From Megaleporinus macrocephalus (taxonomy: Eukaryota; Chordata; Actinopteri; Characiformes; Anostomidae), in NCBI GenBank assembly GCA_021613375.1, contig CM038710.1, positions 31,598,195-31,662,194 of the forward strand: a DNA stretch of 64,000 bases, in the 5' to 3' direction. Positions 1 through 12,948 of the stretch are shown here, piece by piece. A model generated the notes under the pieces. That model ran no database searches. It was not told the DNA's origin and saw only the letters and a list, made by a program, of their open reading frames with translations. A program made the translations under genes and the position numbers. Numbering within the stretch: the first letter of the stretch is position 1; the number at the start of each line of letters is the position of its first letter.

Positions 1-90
1 TGTGAATGCAGTTAAAACACAAAGACATCTGGAAGGAGCTGCTGTGTGATTGACTGTGGAAATATATTCAGCAATTATTATTATTTGTAA
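1..90 (+). repeat. dispersed repeat copy, cut by the window edge
   Basis: The first 85 bases are closely similar to about 1905-1982 in the same orientation. They share blocks such as CATCTGGAGGGAGCTG and the ending AAATATATTCAGCA, with point differences. This is an uncharacterised dispersed family whose 5' part lies outside the window in this copy. Confidence 0.6.
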
Positions 91-1814
91 TCTCACCAAG
101 AAAGCACAACAGTTTGTTTCATTCTAGGGCCAAATCACAGCCTTATAAATAAGTGTGAACTAAAAACACATGCATTCTATGGCACATTGTTGATAGGCTA
201 TAATAAAACTTCATCAAACTTGTACAGCTCTTGTTAAGTGAACATTGCATGCCTTCAAACTGTGATTTGGATTTACATTAAGGGACACTGATGTTAAATC
301 CACATATTTGTAACTGTATCAATCCCCCACCCCCTCCCCATCACCCACAATCCCTCAAAATGCCTTGACCGGCATTATTTGATGAGTATTTTGGTTCAAC
401 GGCTCTTCCACGTAAACCCACAATCTTAAACTGTGATGCACACGGTGAGTAGTTAGGAGTGCCAACTGCACGTTGACCTTTATAAGATGTCAGTATTGCT
501 GGTTTCACAATGAATAAATATGAGACCGCTCACACATAACACACATAAACACACACAGTCTTTGCATCCTCAGTGAAGAACAAGCAATGCCACAGAAGCT
601 GATTAACAGAAGAAGAACAGGGTCTGCCCGAAGACGTTTGGAGGAAAGTGCTGTATCATTTCCGAGTCACATGCCTTTAACCACATAAACACTGCTGACC
701 ACCCCTACATATCACCGAGTCATCAGAAGAGGTAAAATGAAGGTGCTTTTTGTTAGTGTTTTTATTACACAAGCAAACCAAGAAGTGCATTAACCCTTAG
801 CGGTCAGGAGTTTAGTTTTACTGTACTTCTTTAAATCTTATTATGTGACTACAGTTAATTACAGTATGTTTTACATTTAATTTACATTCAGAGTGAAGAG
901 CTTCAAGTCTGCACAATGATAACTTTCTATTCAACTTTAAACCTAACACACAAAACTAGGTCTAAACAAATGCTGTAATAATCAAAGAACTTTGAATCTG
1001 AACTTCCAATAGAATTTCTTCTTCTTGCTTCCAAGACTATGAGCGAGAAGTATTTTTTCTGGAACAACACTGTGTTTTTGTAATTACCAGTAATAACTGT
1101 GATATCTAAAGGTTAATTGTACTTGTAATCCAATGCCACATTCACAGGGGCTTAAGATTCTATAGCTGATTGGGTTATTGTACTGTTGCTGCCCTTTTCC
1201 TGACCCCTGCCTTTGTGGCCTTCAACAAAGCACTTAACACCAACCTGCAGCAGGGTGGAACCAGAGCTGCTCATGAGTGCTATAAACTAGGACTGTGAAT
1301 CAATTATGTAAATAATCAAGTCTTGTAACTGATGATTTTGAAAGTTAAGCAAGTAATCACACTAAAAACGAACCAGCATTCCAAAGAGATTCCTTATAGC
1401 AGTGGGTCTTAAACCAGCCTCCCAGATGGTCCCCATTTTTGCTCCAACTTAAAGCAAAAGGATAGAGCAAAAATATGGACCATCTGGAGGGTCTGTGAAG
1501 AAAAAGCTCTGCTTTATTGCATCGTCTTTAAATAGATCTCATTAAGAAATGTTTGGGTCCATATTCTACATTTTCACTGCATATGACCTTCGAGTGGTTT
1601 TATTTACCGAAAACTGTGTTGACCGTTTTCCAGCCTCTCTTTCTCCCTTAGAGTTAAACAGCTTGGGCTTGTTGGTGTTTAAGGCTGTTATATATAAATG
1701 CCCTGTGTTCTGATTGGCTGTCCTGTACTATGCCTTGTTCAAAAAAATGAGTTTAGGCTGAAACACACATAAATGTTAATGGGAAGAGCTAACCTGCTGT
1801 ACACTGAATAGAGG

Positions 1815-1995
1815 CTATGCATGTGATGCCACAGTTGGCGGGAGTCGCTGCAGTTACGCCCACTCAGTGGCAGAAAAACTGTCCGACAGCATCCGTGCCC
1901 AGTGTGAAGGCAGTGGAAACACAAAAACATCTGGAGGGAGCTGTTGTGCGATTGACTGCACAAATATATTCAGCAAGAATTCAGAGCCATGTTTT
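1815..1995 (+). repeat. second copy of the window-start repeat
   Basis: This copy extends further 5' than the one at position 1, including GGCGGGAGTCGCTGCAG and a GCAGAAAAACTGTCCGAC stretch. Short open frames cross it on both strands but differ between the copies, so coding is unlikely. The family was not recognised. Confidence 0.5.
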
Positions 1996-2077
1996 TACAG
2001 GCTGCTGAATGATGAAGACAAAAGCAACAGATGCATCACACAGGGCTTCCTATTAACTAGCTTTCCGTATGTATTTT

Positions 2078-2162
2078 TCAGTTCCACCTTAAATGATGCA
2101 GCAGTTACATTCTGAAGGCTCAGGTAGGAATGGAGCTGCTGCACCATTTAAGGTGGAAAAGG
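2078..2162. mobile_element. small foldback element (MITE-like)
   Basis: The sequence starts TTCCACCTTAAATGATGCAG and ends CTGCACCATTTAAGGTGGAA, which are inverted copies of each other with one or two mismatches, separated by about 35 bases. The whole unit could form a hairpin. A related unit sits at 8096-8170. There is no room for a transposase, so it would be a non-autonomous DNA element. Confidence 0.55.
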
Positions 2163-2430
2163 AAAATCTGAACAAGACGCTGGTAAATAAAAAACTCACT
2201 TCAGCTTCATATGGATTGATGCAGTTTGCATAAACATGGAATCTAGGACTGAAAATGTGGACATGAATGCCGGGTAAAATAATATATCATATTGATTACT
2301 TATCAGTTAATATTTAGCATATTTAATTTTTATTTATTTTTTGTCTAACTGTAAAGTTTTTATCAGCATTCATTAAAAACGATGATGATAAGCCTTGCGT
2401 TGTGCAAGAAAAGGGGTGGGGACAGACAGT

Positions 2431-3310
2431 AGCTACGTTTACATGCAGCCTGATAATTAATAATCCGACTAATAGCTAAATCGGAATAGAATACGTCCAT
2501 GTATACACCTCAATCCGAATAGACTAGTCCAATTACAATTTCTATCTGATTGAAGGAGATGGGTAATCTTGTAAATAATCCGTTCAATAGAAGAATAATA
2601 GCCGTGTAAGCAACTGTATCCAATTACATTCCCAATCGGAAAGTTTAAACACGTTCTGCGCATGTGCAGTTTGCTTCAAATCTTAAAAGATTCAAAAATA
2701 GTTAGCAGGATGGATGGAGCTGTTCAGACGAGTATATGAGCAAATAAACGACGGTGGGTTTACACGAACTATAGAGCAAATTAAAAACAGATGGACGTTT
2801 CTTAGATCGGAGTATTACAAAGCAAAAAACCTGAACGGCAAAAGCAGCTCCACTTCGTCCACTTTCCCGATTTACGAAATTATGGATACATTCACGGGAG
2901 ATCAAACCAAAGCTAACTCGGATGAAAACTGTGTTTTCATTTCAAACAGTGGACGTGACGTCTTCCTCTAGGCCCTTCTTTAATAAGTACATGTGAGGTA
3001 TGTTTTTCTGAGTCTGCCGTAATTTTAAAGCAGTTAAAAACACGAGCGTCAAATTAAACCTCAGGTAGCTATACTTCTGCCGGTCTCACTCTGACGGAAC
3101 TCGCCTCACGCTCGTTGTCATGGTAACGTTTACACCAAGTTGTACTCTACGCATGCGTGTAATTTTGGATCCGATTGCTTGTAGGGTGCATGTAAACAGA
3201 GACTTTCATTAGAGTGTTGAGTAGAGTGAGCATATAAACACCTCAGTCTTAATCTAGAATCGGAATTAATTCAATCCGATTACAGAAAATCTCTGCATGT
3301 AAACATAGCC
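2431..3310. mobile_element. PIF/Harbinger-like DNA transposon remnant
   Basis: The ends are inverted repeats: left AGCTACGTTTACATGCAG, right CTGCATGTAAACATAGCC. Similar AATCCGAT-type motifs repeat inside both ends. The flanks show a possible 3-bp target duplication AGT. Inside is a Myb/SANT-like open frame (2714-2971), typical of the second protein of Harbinger-type elements. At 880 bp it has no room for a transposase, so it is an internally deleted copy. Confidence 0.6.
2714..2971 (+). pseudogene. Myb/SANT-like domain remnant of a Harbinger-type element
   Basis: This 85-codon frame contains ELFRRVYEQINDGG, then TIEQIKNRWTFLRSEYYKAK. It matches the helix pattern of Myb/SANT-like (trihelix/MADF type) DNA-binding domains, in which a conserved Trp follows a Lys/Arg-rich helix. 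The first helix is incomplete and an upstream ATG at 2710 is in another frame, which suggests a frameshift or truncation. In Harbinger elements such a protein helps bring the transposase to the element ends. Here it is read as decayed transposon coding sequence, not a host gene. Confidence 0.55.
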
Positions 3311-4428
3311 AGTGTTAGCCAAATCAAACCCAGTTTAGCTGTCCTGGCAAAACAACTCCATGAAGCCAAGTTTACATCGTTAACCAGATAACTGTGTAGA
3401 TTTAGAAGTTATACTTGAAATTAAAGATGATTAGAACCACAAAAATGTATATTGTGTTGTTTACAGTAACGAACATACTTTATTAACGAAGCAGATAATC
3501 ATATTTAATTCTAAGTGTTGCTGCTTCCACCATAAATGTAGCCTTGTTGCAGAATGTTCTGCCTCTTAGTCTGTCTGAGAGAGTGTAATCCGTCAGGAAA
3601 GTGAACACATCAGTGTACCCTCTATAGGTAGATTGATGTGGCTTTACGTGACATCACAAAAACAATAAATTCAAAACAGCCTGTTGTTGCAGTATAGTTT
3701 CCAGTTGCAGTATAGCAGTATGGATTGGTGTGTTCTGAAACTTTAATGAAAATTTAAACTCTTTTGTTCCATAAATTCCAGGGAAAATATGGGCCATGAA
3801 AATTAAAACATCTACTCACCAACTAACAACACATAACAACCCTAAGACATGAAAAAAATGTTTGTATGAAATTGCAACAGGCAGCAAGTGCATGGGACGC
3901 TGCATGATACGATTACCACCATCTGTGTGAATCTGCTGTATGACTGCTAGAATGAATGAACAGGACACAGCACCAGAAAGAGGGCAAAAAAGAGAGAAAG
4001 GCAGATAAAAGACAATGTGTGAGGATGTAATTGAGCGTGTGTGAGTGTGTGCTTGTGTGTGTGTGTGTGTACGCAATGAGACGCAGCTGAATTCCTGCCG
4101 CTGTGTATTTTAGGTCTGATGTAACTCTAGACAAGAATGTGAAGCCCCACTGACACTACCTCTCCATTACACACTCTATGTGCATGTGAACAAGCACTAC
4201 GAAATCTATCAATGCACAGGCATCAAACACACAGCTAGAGGTAAAGCCTACCTGCAGCTCTTATAATATCCAGCACAAGCTGAGAGAACAGGGCGCACGA
4301 GGGTCAGGCTGCTCTGCACACGCGCACCCAAGCACTGCTGTGCGGCTCAGCGCTCGCACATCAGCGGATTAAGCACTGACGTTCTGATAGGCACACGCAC
4401 ACACGCTTTAAGAAACACACATGCAGCA

Positions 4429-4429
<1 letters not shown>

Positions 4430-4473
<44 letters not shown>
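4430..4473. repeat. (CA)n microsatellite
   Basis: Uninterrupted CA dinucleotide tract of about 44 bp following a looser CA-rich stretch. Confidence 0.95.
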
Positions 4474-4475
<2 letters not shown>

Positions 4476-5145
4476 TTACCAAGTACAGGTGTCTATAAAA
4501 AGCTGTGCTAATTTCAATTGCATCCTGAAAGGGACACCAACCCTACTGCCCTCTCTCTCCTCTCTCAATAGTCTAACTTACACACGCTCGGAAAAAGGGG
4601 TTCTCTGAGTAACCTTGGAGCAGTAGGACTCAACAATTTTAGGAAAATACCTAGTGGTTATTTCTCAGTATTGCAAATGTGATTTCAATGCCTTTATTTA
4701 ATATAAATTAATCTCTGGGCCTTTTTTCCTTTTTCTAATTTAAGGCAAATAAGGCTTGAACGCTTGTAGCATTATTAGATCAAATTTCTCCATTTAAAAC
4801 TTGTTCCAGCAACATTTAACTGTAGAATAAGATTAAAATTGAGATTTGACCAACTGCATTCTCTATACACAACAGTGCAAAAGTCTTAAACACTTAAGCT
4901 CATTGTTTAAAACCCTAAAAAATCTTAAGATCTTAGCAATAAGCATATTTTCACCAGTATAAACTCCAGATATCTTTAGAACAGATGTAAATAAGCATAA
5001 ATACAATGCAAAGTAGCATAAAACTTGATTTAGCTTAATGAAGTCCTAAGTAGTCAAAGCAGGTATTAGATGATAGATTAGATGATGATTGCCACAAGGA
5101 AAGAGTTGGAAAGGGTCAAATAAACACAGTAACATAAATAAAAGC

Positions 5146-5262
<117 letters not shown>

Positions 5263-6004
5263 GCTAAGTAAATATAAGTGCCTGAAGTGCTTAATACTGT
5301 ATATAAATACAATTCAGATATTAGCCCTAGACATTAGAACCACTGTTGGCTCCCTAAAGCATGGTTTCTCAGCATGTGAGCTACAGACCACCAGTGGGTC
5401 ATGAAGAACCCTTTAGTGGTCTGTGGACCTGTACTCAAGGAGAAGCAGTAGTTCGAACCGGCCCAGTAATGTCACTTTAAGTGAAAAAAGCAAAAGTGGA
5501 AACAAGATGAACTTACTAATTAAAATAGTCAAATGTTTTAATTAAAACATCATAATAAACAATAAACATGTACAAACAAAAATGTCACAGTCATCAGAGC
5601 CAGGGCAGCCGTGGGTGCGCAATGTTGGCAGGCAGCTGTAGCCACTGATGGTGAAGTTTTTCAGGGTGCTTTCACAGCAGCCTTGTCTGGTGCAGACCTG
5701 TGGAACTTCTTACTTGGCTCAGTTTACTAGTATTCTGGTCTGCAACAAATAGCAGTGGTCCCACAAAAACTGTAGGTCTTGGTTAATTTCCAGTGAACTC
5801 TGGTTCAGTTCACTGCTGGTGGGAACATACTCTGTGATTAAGATGACGTCATTTGTCAATAGAGCTCGCTTAGCTCCTCTTCTAGCAGCATGTCAGCTAT
5901 ACTGTCAGCATAATCTGACTGTCCTAACATCTCTTTAGAGACCCTCAGCGCTCTAATGTCACTCCTACAACACAAGCTGCTATTAAAAACACAAAAATAG
6001 TGGG

Positions 6005-6260
6005 TTTCCTTCAGGTACACTAGTTTCCTCCCACAGTCCAAAGACATGCATGTTTGGTTGATCAGTCACTCTAAATTGCCCATAGGTGTGAGTGTGCACG
6101 TGAGTGTGTGTTGGCCATGCGATAGACTGGTGACCTGTCCATGGTGTACCCCACCTTCGCCCAGTGATGCTGGGACTGACTCCAGCATCCCCGTGATCCT
6201 GACTAGCGAGATAAAGCGGAAGATAATGGATGAATGGATGGTTGTATGGATGGATGGATG
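6005..6260 (+). mobile_element. tRNA-headed SINE-like repeat, head truncated
   Basis: This copy carries the family body (TCCTCCCACAGTCCAAAGAC, ATGCATG, TCTAAATTGCCCATAG, CTGTCCATGGTGTACCCC) and the 3' tail (GATAAAGCGGAAGATAATGG followed by ATGG repeats). The tRNA-like head seen at 26975 is missing. Other copies are at 14360 (minus), 26975 (plus), 31995 (minus) and 44865 (minus). Confidence 0.75.
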
Positions 6261-8095
6261 GATGTTGAATTCATTAAACAGTAACCATGCATTAAATTGT
6301 GGAGGCATGTTCTCTGCAGAGATTTTCACCTGGCAACTTTACAGGAGAGGACAAAAGCCTTATTTACTTTTGATGAAAGTCAGTAGAACCAGATTTGTTT
6401 CCAAGCTATTTTAGAGCATTTCTATTGGTCCATTCATCATGACAATTTGTACAGGGTAGCTGCTGTAGAAAAATAAAAGATACATGTTTTTCTCTGGACA
6501 GCAACCATATGATGACTTTTATCATTTATATAATATACACAAGACATTTAGGCAACATGTTACATAAACAGTTTAACAGAGTGTGTAGATTAGCAAATTA
6601 CTAGAAAGTCATTCATAGAAAACAATTAATGCAACCACTACTGTCAGAAAAGCTGTTTGTCACTGATTCAGAGTGTCTTGCTTTCTAGTACTTTAAAGTT
6701 CACACATACACACACACAAACATACACACACAGGTATAAATGGGGCTTTGATGTGTGGATAACAAGCGTTGCCTCTTGCACTGTGAGTAAGGAGGCAGGA
6801 GCACAAAGGGTGTGATGTGGCAGAGTGACATTTCAGAGTGTGGAGGAGGCGACATTACACCAGAGAAAAACATCTCTGTGAAGCCTGTAGAAAGACTCAT
6901 ACATCTGCTGGATGTCTCTGACTCAGTAGTCAAAGACCTTGACATGTTATCTTTCACGACAGTGGTCTGGTGGTCAGTTTCCATACATCACCTCACTTTA
7001 ACAGGCCTTGATAGTTAGTTAGACTGAATAGCAGAAAGCAACAAGATATATAACCGCTGCTAATCATAGATGCGTGGGTGGGATTTTAATATGCAGAAAG
7101 AATTAATATGAATTGGCTGACAAGACTAGGACTGACTGAAGAGATCACCATAAAACTAAACTCAAAATAGCAGAAGGCTGCGTTTAATCAGGTTCAAGCT
7201 TTAAACACACTAAAATTATGTGTCAAACACTGACACTTGTCAAACCAAATGTCATCCTGCAAGGCATCCAGAATATTTCTGGTCCAATAATAATAAGTTA
7301 TTTTACATCTTGTTGATATAGACACCAATAACTATTTATAGGTTTATATAGGTTTAATGTAAAAAAAAACAAAAAAACAGTGTGTACGATTTAAGGGGAT
7401 CTGTTAGAAGATCTGAATTATCATTGTAGTTTAGAATAAGTCCTTCATAGCTACATAGAACTGGGTCTTTCTTCAACAGAGGCAAGAGAATGAACTAGTA
7501 GTGTTACTACAGTAGTCCAGACTAAGAACTAAGCACACACTGGCTGTATACAGCGCTGTTTAGCTTTGATGGAGCTACTGCACTGGCTGGAAGACGCAGA
7601 GGAACGAAGACTCCTTGTTGAAATGTCCTTCCATATTTATCAGTAGCTCAGTTAATAAAACTCCAGGTCATATTTTTCAGACCAGATTACTGCTGCCTCT
7701 CAAAAATACTACTAGCTCTAAAACTATGAGGCTGAAGTCATGTTCTAATTTGCCAGCTGCTGTAACTTCTTTCCTTTCCATCAAAATGAAGAAGGAGACC
7801 AGTTCAGAGCATAAGCTTCATTCTCGTGGATACTGCAGTACAGACGTTCTTGGAGGCTCTCTCAAACATGGTCTATGCTGGTCTCGGTAACTGCACACTG
7901 TCATATAGGCCTGCCTCCATGTTCCATCTGGCCCATGTGATCCGTCTGGCCAATTCGTTATCTCCCGGGTTCCTTGGGGGTTCCTGCCATAAATGACAGG
8001 ATTCACGGAACCATAAACTTCTCGTAACCTCTGTGGCTTTTAACAGACGCCATAGTATGTTAGAAATATTCATAGCTTTTGTTCTGAACTTCCTG

Positions 8096-8170
8096 TGCCA
8101 CCTTAAAGTGGTGTAGCAGTTATAACACTTCAGGTGCCAAAACGCAACAACTGCACCATTTAAGGTGAAA
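8096..8170. mobile_element. small foldback element, relative of 2078-2162
   Basis: It starts GCCACCTTAAAGTGGTG and ends CTGCACCATTTAAGGTG, an imperfect inverted pair. The end sequence is shared with the element at 2078, so the two appear to be one non-autonomous family. Confidence 0.45.
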
Positions 8171-8918
8171 CAGGGAAATTCAAGCTTCCTCTGGGATCTG
8201 GTGGGCACACTCTACAACAGGAGACGGGACCAGGGAGTTCAAGACTTCTCATGCTTCTCATATGGCTGTCGTAGTTCTCCCACCTTCTCTCACGGCCTGG
8301 CATCCTCCTCCTGCTTTTACTTGTGGCTTGTGTCAGGGTGTAAGGCTCAGTACCCCTTTCACACACTCTCCTGCGGCTGCTGTGAGTACTCTGTATAACT
8401 GTAGCACAAACTAATTATATATCACTACTGTTTACCCAGCAGCTGCCCAGTGGCTTCCACTATATCTTGTTTTATAAATACAGGAAAGCGCATCCACATT
8501 ACTGTCTGCTGTTGCTTATGGCGCAGTATAGAGGCAGCAAATTAGGATTATGTTAAAACAAAAAGTGCTGGAATATTCCTCTAACTGCAGCTAAGACATC
8601 ATTAGATGAGAGAACAGAACTAATAGATATCATATCTAGGCTGGAAGGAACTCTGGTCAGGTGCTTTATTAAGAGTGAAAAAGTGGGAAATTGACTGTTC
8701 CGATTTCTCTGCCCCGTCCCTGCACAGTAATAAAGGAATCTCCTCCTTTCCTGTCTGCACTGGTGTGTAATTGGGGCTCTAATGCTGTGTTTAACACCCG
8801 CCTTCAGTCGGAGGGGAGGGGTCACACTGAGAGCTGTCAGAGGCAGACAGAAGCTCAGCGCAGCAACCCCGTCTTCACCTGTGCACCTTCAGCGAGCGCT
8901 GCCGTCACACTCACTCAC

Positions 8919-8999
8919 CGTGCTGCTTTTAGACTTGGCCGTCGTGCCGGATTTGCGATTCGACAGCTTTGACAGAATAAAGTGAGCTGAGCGCGGCAT
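8919..8999 (-). other. possible alternative first exon in kazrin intron 1
   Basis: On the minus strand an ATG at 8999 opens a 27-codon frame beginning MPRSAHFILSKLSNRKSG, with a Lys/Ser/Thr-rich end. It runs to CACG/GTGAGTGA, a near-consensus splice donor. The surrounding 200 bp are richer in CpG than the flanks. The exon would end in phase 0, while kazrin exon 1 ends in phase 1, so it could not simply replace that exon with this start codon. It may be a non-coding first exon, the start of another transcript, or chance. I do not recognise the peptide. Confidence 0.2.
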
Positions 9000-9188
9000 G
9001 TTTACAGGAATATCTGCTGGCGACTAATGAGCCAAACACATTTCTGCAGACTGAGAAACAAATGCGCAGTTAACAGTCATCCAGCACGCAATCCTGAATT
9101 CAGTGGAGAGAAACAGAGCTGGAACAGCGGCAGGTTCAATAAAGAAAGAAATCGTGTTGTAGACTGAGAAGGCTCTAGGACTAGAGAT

Positions 9189-9969
9189 TAGAAATATATT
9201 GGGCAGATATTTGCCATTTTTAATATATAGGCATTGGCCGATATCAGTGTTTGGTAGCACCGATTTAAAGAGCGGATGTTTTACTCCTTAGCTCCGGGGC
9301 TAAAACTAACTGCTCTAGTGTAATACACACATTAGCTCCGGGGCTAAAACTAACTGCTCTAGTGTAATACACACATTAACACGTTACTGTTACACAGAGA
9401 GTCTAACCGGAGCAGCCAGAGTCTCCCAGATAGTATTCAGCTTTAAGCACTCGAGCCAAACGGAACTAAAGAAAACAGAACAGAGCCGCTGTGTTAACAA
9501 TCATTACAGCATGTGAGCGTCTCTCTGTCTACTGTATCAAGCGCTCTGTCTCTCTCCGAGTGCCTCATCCTCCTCAAAGAACTGCAATTTTACTACAACG
9601 TGATAAAAACCTGAGCGTGAAGTGAGACACTCTCTGTAACAGCAAATGTGGCTGTGTGGAAATATTTGTTCAATGCACTTCTAAATAACTTGTTTGTTAT
9701 TGGTATAAAGATACACTCTATCAGTAGTAATATGGTCATACTGTATGTTTTTTGGGAGGGAATTTTATTTTTCTAAGTCAGTGTTGAATAAGTGATGTTC
9801 AGAAGTTCAGAAATGTTGTGCATCCACTTCTTTAGCAGAAAATAAAGCGTAACACTTCTAGATATCAGCCCTAAAAAAATACTGGCAGCACATATCGGCC
9901 ATCCGCTGACCCTGACCTCTAAACATCGGCATCATCGGCTATAGAAAAACCCATATCGGCCGATCTCTA
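9189..9969. mobile_element. hAT-type non-autonomous transposon
   Basis: The element starts TAGAAATATATTGGGC and ends GGCCGATCTCTA. It is flanked on both sides by CTAGAGAT (9181-9188 and 9970-9977), a perfect 8-bp target duplication as hAT elements make. GGCCGATAT-type motifs lie inside both ends. No transposase frame is present. Inside, a 44-bp block starting TTAGCTCCGGGGC is duplicated in tandem (9288-9375). Confidence 0.6.
9288..9375. repeat. 44-bp tandem duplication inside a hAT element
   Basis: Two essentially identical copies of a 44-bp unit (TTAGCTCCGGGGCTAAAACT and onward to ACACACA) follow each other. Identity between the copies indicates a recent duplication or slippage. Confidence 0.9.
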
Positions 9970-10019
9970 CTAGAGATGGCATTAATACATGCCATTCAAG
10001 CTAGCATTGAGACCTTAAT

Positions 10020-10312
10020 ACATGTTCATTACTATTCTGTTTACACTTCCTGTTAAATGTGAAATAATACCACCACTATAAACAGTATACAACTGTATAT
10101 AATGTGTAATACTTCTATACATCTACATTTTTATCCTTACATTTTTTTATCCTTCTTTATATTTTATGCTGTCTAATATGTCTACTGTCTTACGTGTTTT
10201 TGTGTTATATTTTGTTGCACGTTGGAGCCTGGAGAAACACCCTTTCATCCATCTGTGCACTTCTGGCTGTGCTGTCTGCATGACAATAAAGTTCATTTTG
10301 ACTTTGACTTTG
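10020..10312 (+). mobile_element. LINE 3' end (L2/Rex1-like)
   Basis: The last 60 bases, CATGACAATAAAGTTCATTT followed by TTTGACTTTGAC, have the form of 3' ends of fish L2/Rex1-type LINEs: an ACAATAAAGTT segment and a short tandem tail. The upstream TTTTTGTGTTATATTTTGTTG and GCACGTTGGAGC region fits such a 3' UTR. No coding part remains. Confidence 0.55.
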
Positions 10313-11394
10313 ATACGGTACCCTGTATCAGTATTGAGCTGATGTTCACAGAAACCGCTGGATATCAGGGAAAAAGCTAACTTATTTGCTTATAGTGCAA
10401 CAAAAATCAGGAGAGTAATGAAGACATTTAGTTTGATGCAATGTTTAATAAGATAAATGATTAAATGCATATACTTTGATATATTTTAAATTTGCCTTAA
10501 TTCTACAGATATGTAATGGACTAATCTATAGATTATATTAGCTCAGATACATAAAACAATCCATAGAAGTAAGTGTTATGAACATGGACGATGAATTCCA
10601 TGATATATGGCACGCCAAAGCTAACACAAGAACAACAAGCAGCAAGCTCAGTACTGAAAAGTGAAAAAAGTGATAAAACTGTTATAAACCACAGCCTCCC
10701 ATTTACTGTGATTCAAGCAACCCACCATCGTTGATCGAGACCTGACGTCAGGGTGCATCCTAAAAGAGGCGAGGGAGTGAGGAGGAGTGAGTGCAGGTGG
10801 AAAGGGGGGCTTATGCTATATACACAGACACACTGATTTTTTTCTGTAGTCACTTCTATTCTATGGTATTTTTTTAAGGTGTAATCTTTAGAGGACTGCT
10901 GTAGAAAGCATTAAAAACAAAACTATTGATGCAATTTATAATTAGAGCTCTTTTCATATATAAAAATAAAAAAACAAGCATCTTTAGAAATGTAAAATAT
11001 AAGCAAATAAAAATAAATATATTAATAGAATTACATAGTAGATATACAGTATGTGACAAAATAACCAACCTGTTTACTACTGATCTACTACTGTTTACTA
11101 GCAGACGCACAGTCAGGATTTGTGAGAATATTGGTTTTAACTAATCTGAACTGCTAGCTAGCATATTCTTAGTTGTGTGTATTACATAAAGTAAAGCATG
11201 TCAGCCAGCTAACTGTCCAGAGCTGTAGGACAGTTATTCAGACTGCACCGCTCACTACAGCTGAGGACAGTATTGTCTCTCTGCTTTGCTATTAAGTATT
11301 TTGATCATCACTCTTCTGTTCACTGATGGTTTCCTCTCCTCTCCAGTCCAGTCCACTGCTGGTCAAACCAAGTAAGCAATGTTTATGGTTACCA

Positions 11395-11475
11395 GATTGT
11401 ATTGTAATACAGTATTGTATTGTATTATACAGTATTGTATTGTAATACAGTACAATTGTATTGTAATACAGGCCT
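11395..11475. repeat. short AT-rich tandem repeat
   Basis: Imperfect tandem copies of GTATTGTAATACAGTATT, partly palindromic, span about 80 bp. The unit can form small hairpins. Confidence 0.7.
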
Positions 11476-12042
11476 CTGTATTAAAATAATTTTTATATCA
11501 GTATCTTTTTTCAGTACTAATTCCAGTAATATGAATAATACTAATCAAAGCAACAATAAGATTATTTTCCATTCAATTATTAAGTTAAAATAAGTTTTTA
11601 TCTGTTCTTAACATTTAAATTTTAAAGATAATATTTTAACATCAATCCAATATTAAAAAAATTTTAGAAATATTCCAAATAACTTGATTCTTGCGGCCCT
11701 AGTATAACTACAACCCTACAAATATACTACAATTACAGTTCCATAATAATAATCCATATTATTCAATTTTCATAGATAATAATAAAATGCTACACACAGC
11801 ATTTGTATGCAAACGTTAGGTCAAAGGATTTGTTGATGTGTTGATGAAGTGAAATATTAATGCACAATTTTTAACAGCTTACTTCAAAGCTTAATAGTTT
11901 TGAATAAAACAAACATCAGTATCAAATATGTCGACCAATATTTCAGGGTTCAGTGATTCTCTATTCAAAGCTTACTTAGTCTGAGACTAGACCTAATCTG
12001 TATGTAGTAAAGCAGCCTTTGAGTCTTAAAGCTAAACAGGTC

Positions 12043-12043
<1 letters not shown>

Positions 12044-12099
<56 letters not shown>

Positions 12100-12112
12100 C
12101 CCCCCCTCCGGA
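12044..12112. repeat. long poly-C/poly-G tract
   Basis: Fifty-three consecutive C residues (12044-12096), then two shorter C runs broken by single T residues. Homopolymers this long are unusual. The exact length is likely unreliable in any assembly. The G strand has the composition for G-quadruplexes. Confidence 0.9.
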
Positions 12113-12948
12113 CGTAACATCATACTGCTGTTCGGCTGCCAAACACACACACACACGCACAAACACACACACAGACACTGGTAACACCATCTTGTCATCC
12201 TGATGCCAGACTGTAAATAGATATTAACTCCCTCTTCACATCTGTGTTTAACATCATGACACACTGCCTAAAACTCACACACACGCCCTGAAACAGCACA
12301 TCACTCTGACCCCAACATATTAACACGCTCTACATGTGCCCGGACACACATAGCAAACCGTAATTTCTTACCTTCGTTCCTAATTACCCACTATTACCTG
12401 CAACATTTCAGCACAGCTTCCATAAACACACATCAGTAAATGCAGGTGCACTGAGCTGATATCAGAGCGAATAACGAGAGCCGTGAAACCGAAAAACAAA
12501 CCCGTGCAGAATGTAGCAGGAATTAACAACACAGTACAGTTCACATAAACAACAAGACTACCCTTACAAAAGCTTTACGCATGCTTTAAAATGAGCTCAT
12601 TCATTGTTACTAATTAGCTCATAAACACCTTAACATCACTAACAAGCAGTTATAACACATAAAGGAAAAGAGTAAGAGTAAAGTGAGAGTAAAGAGTAAG
12701 CTGCGTGGAAAAAGTAAGCTTCATGTGATGAAGATGAAGATGATAGAGAAGACAAAGTTAGATGAGTAACCAGCAACATCTGAGCTGTAAACAGTATTAA
12801 CAAATATGAGCTCACTGTTTGACAAGCAAAAGGCTTCTGTTGCTCTTGTTGTATGTGTTATAGCTGCCTATTATTGATTTGTAGGTGTTTATGACCTAAT
12901 TAATAACCACCAATAAACCCATTTTAAACCATTTATAAACATTATAAA

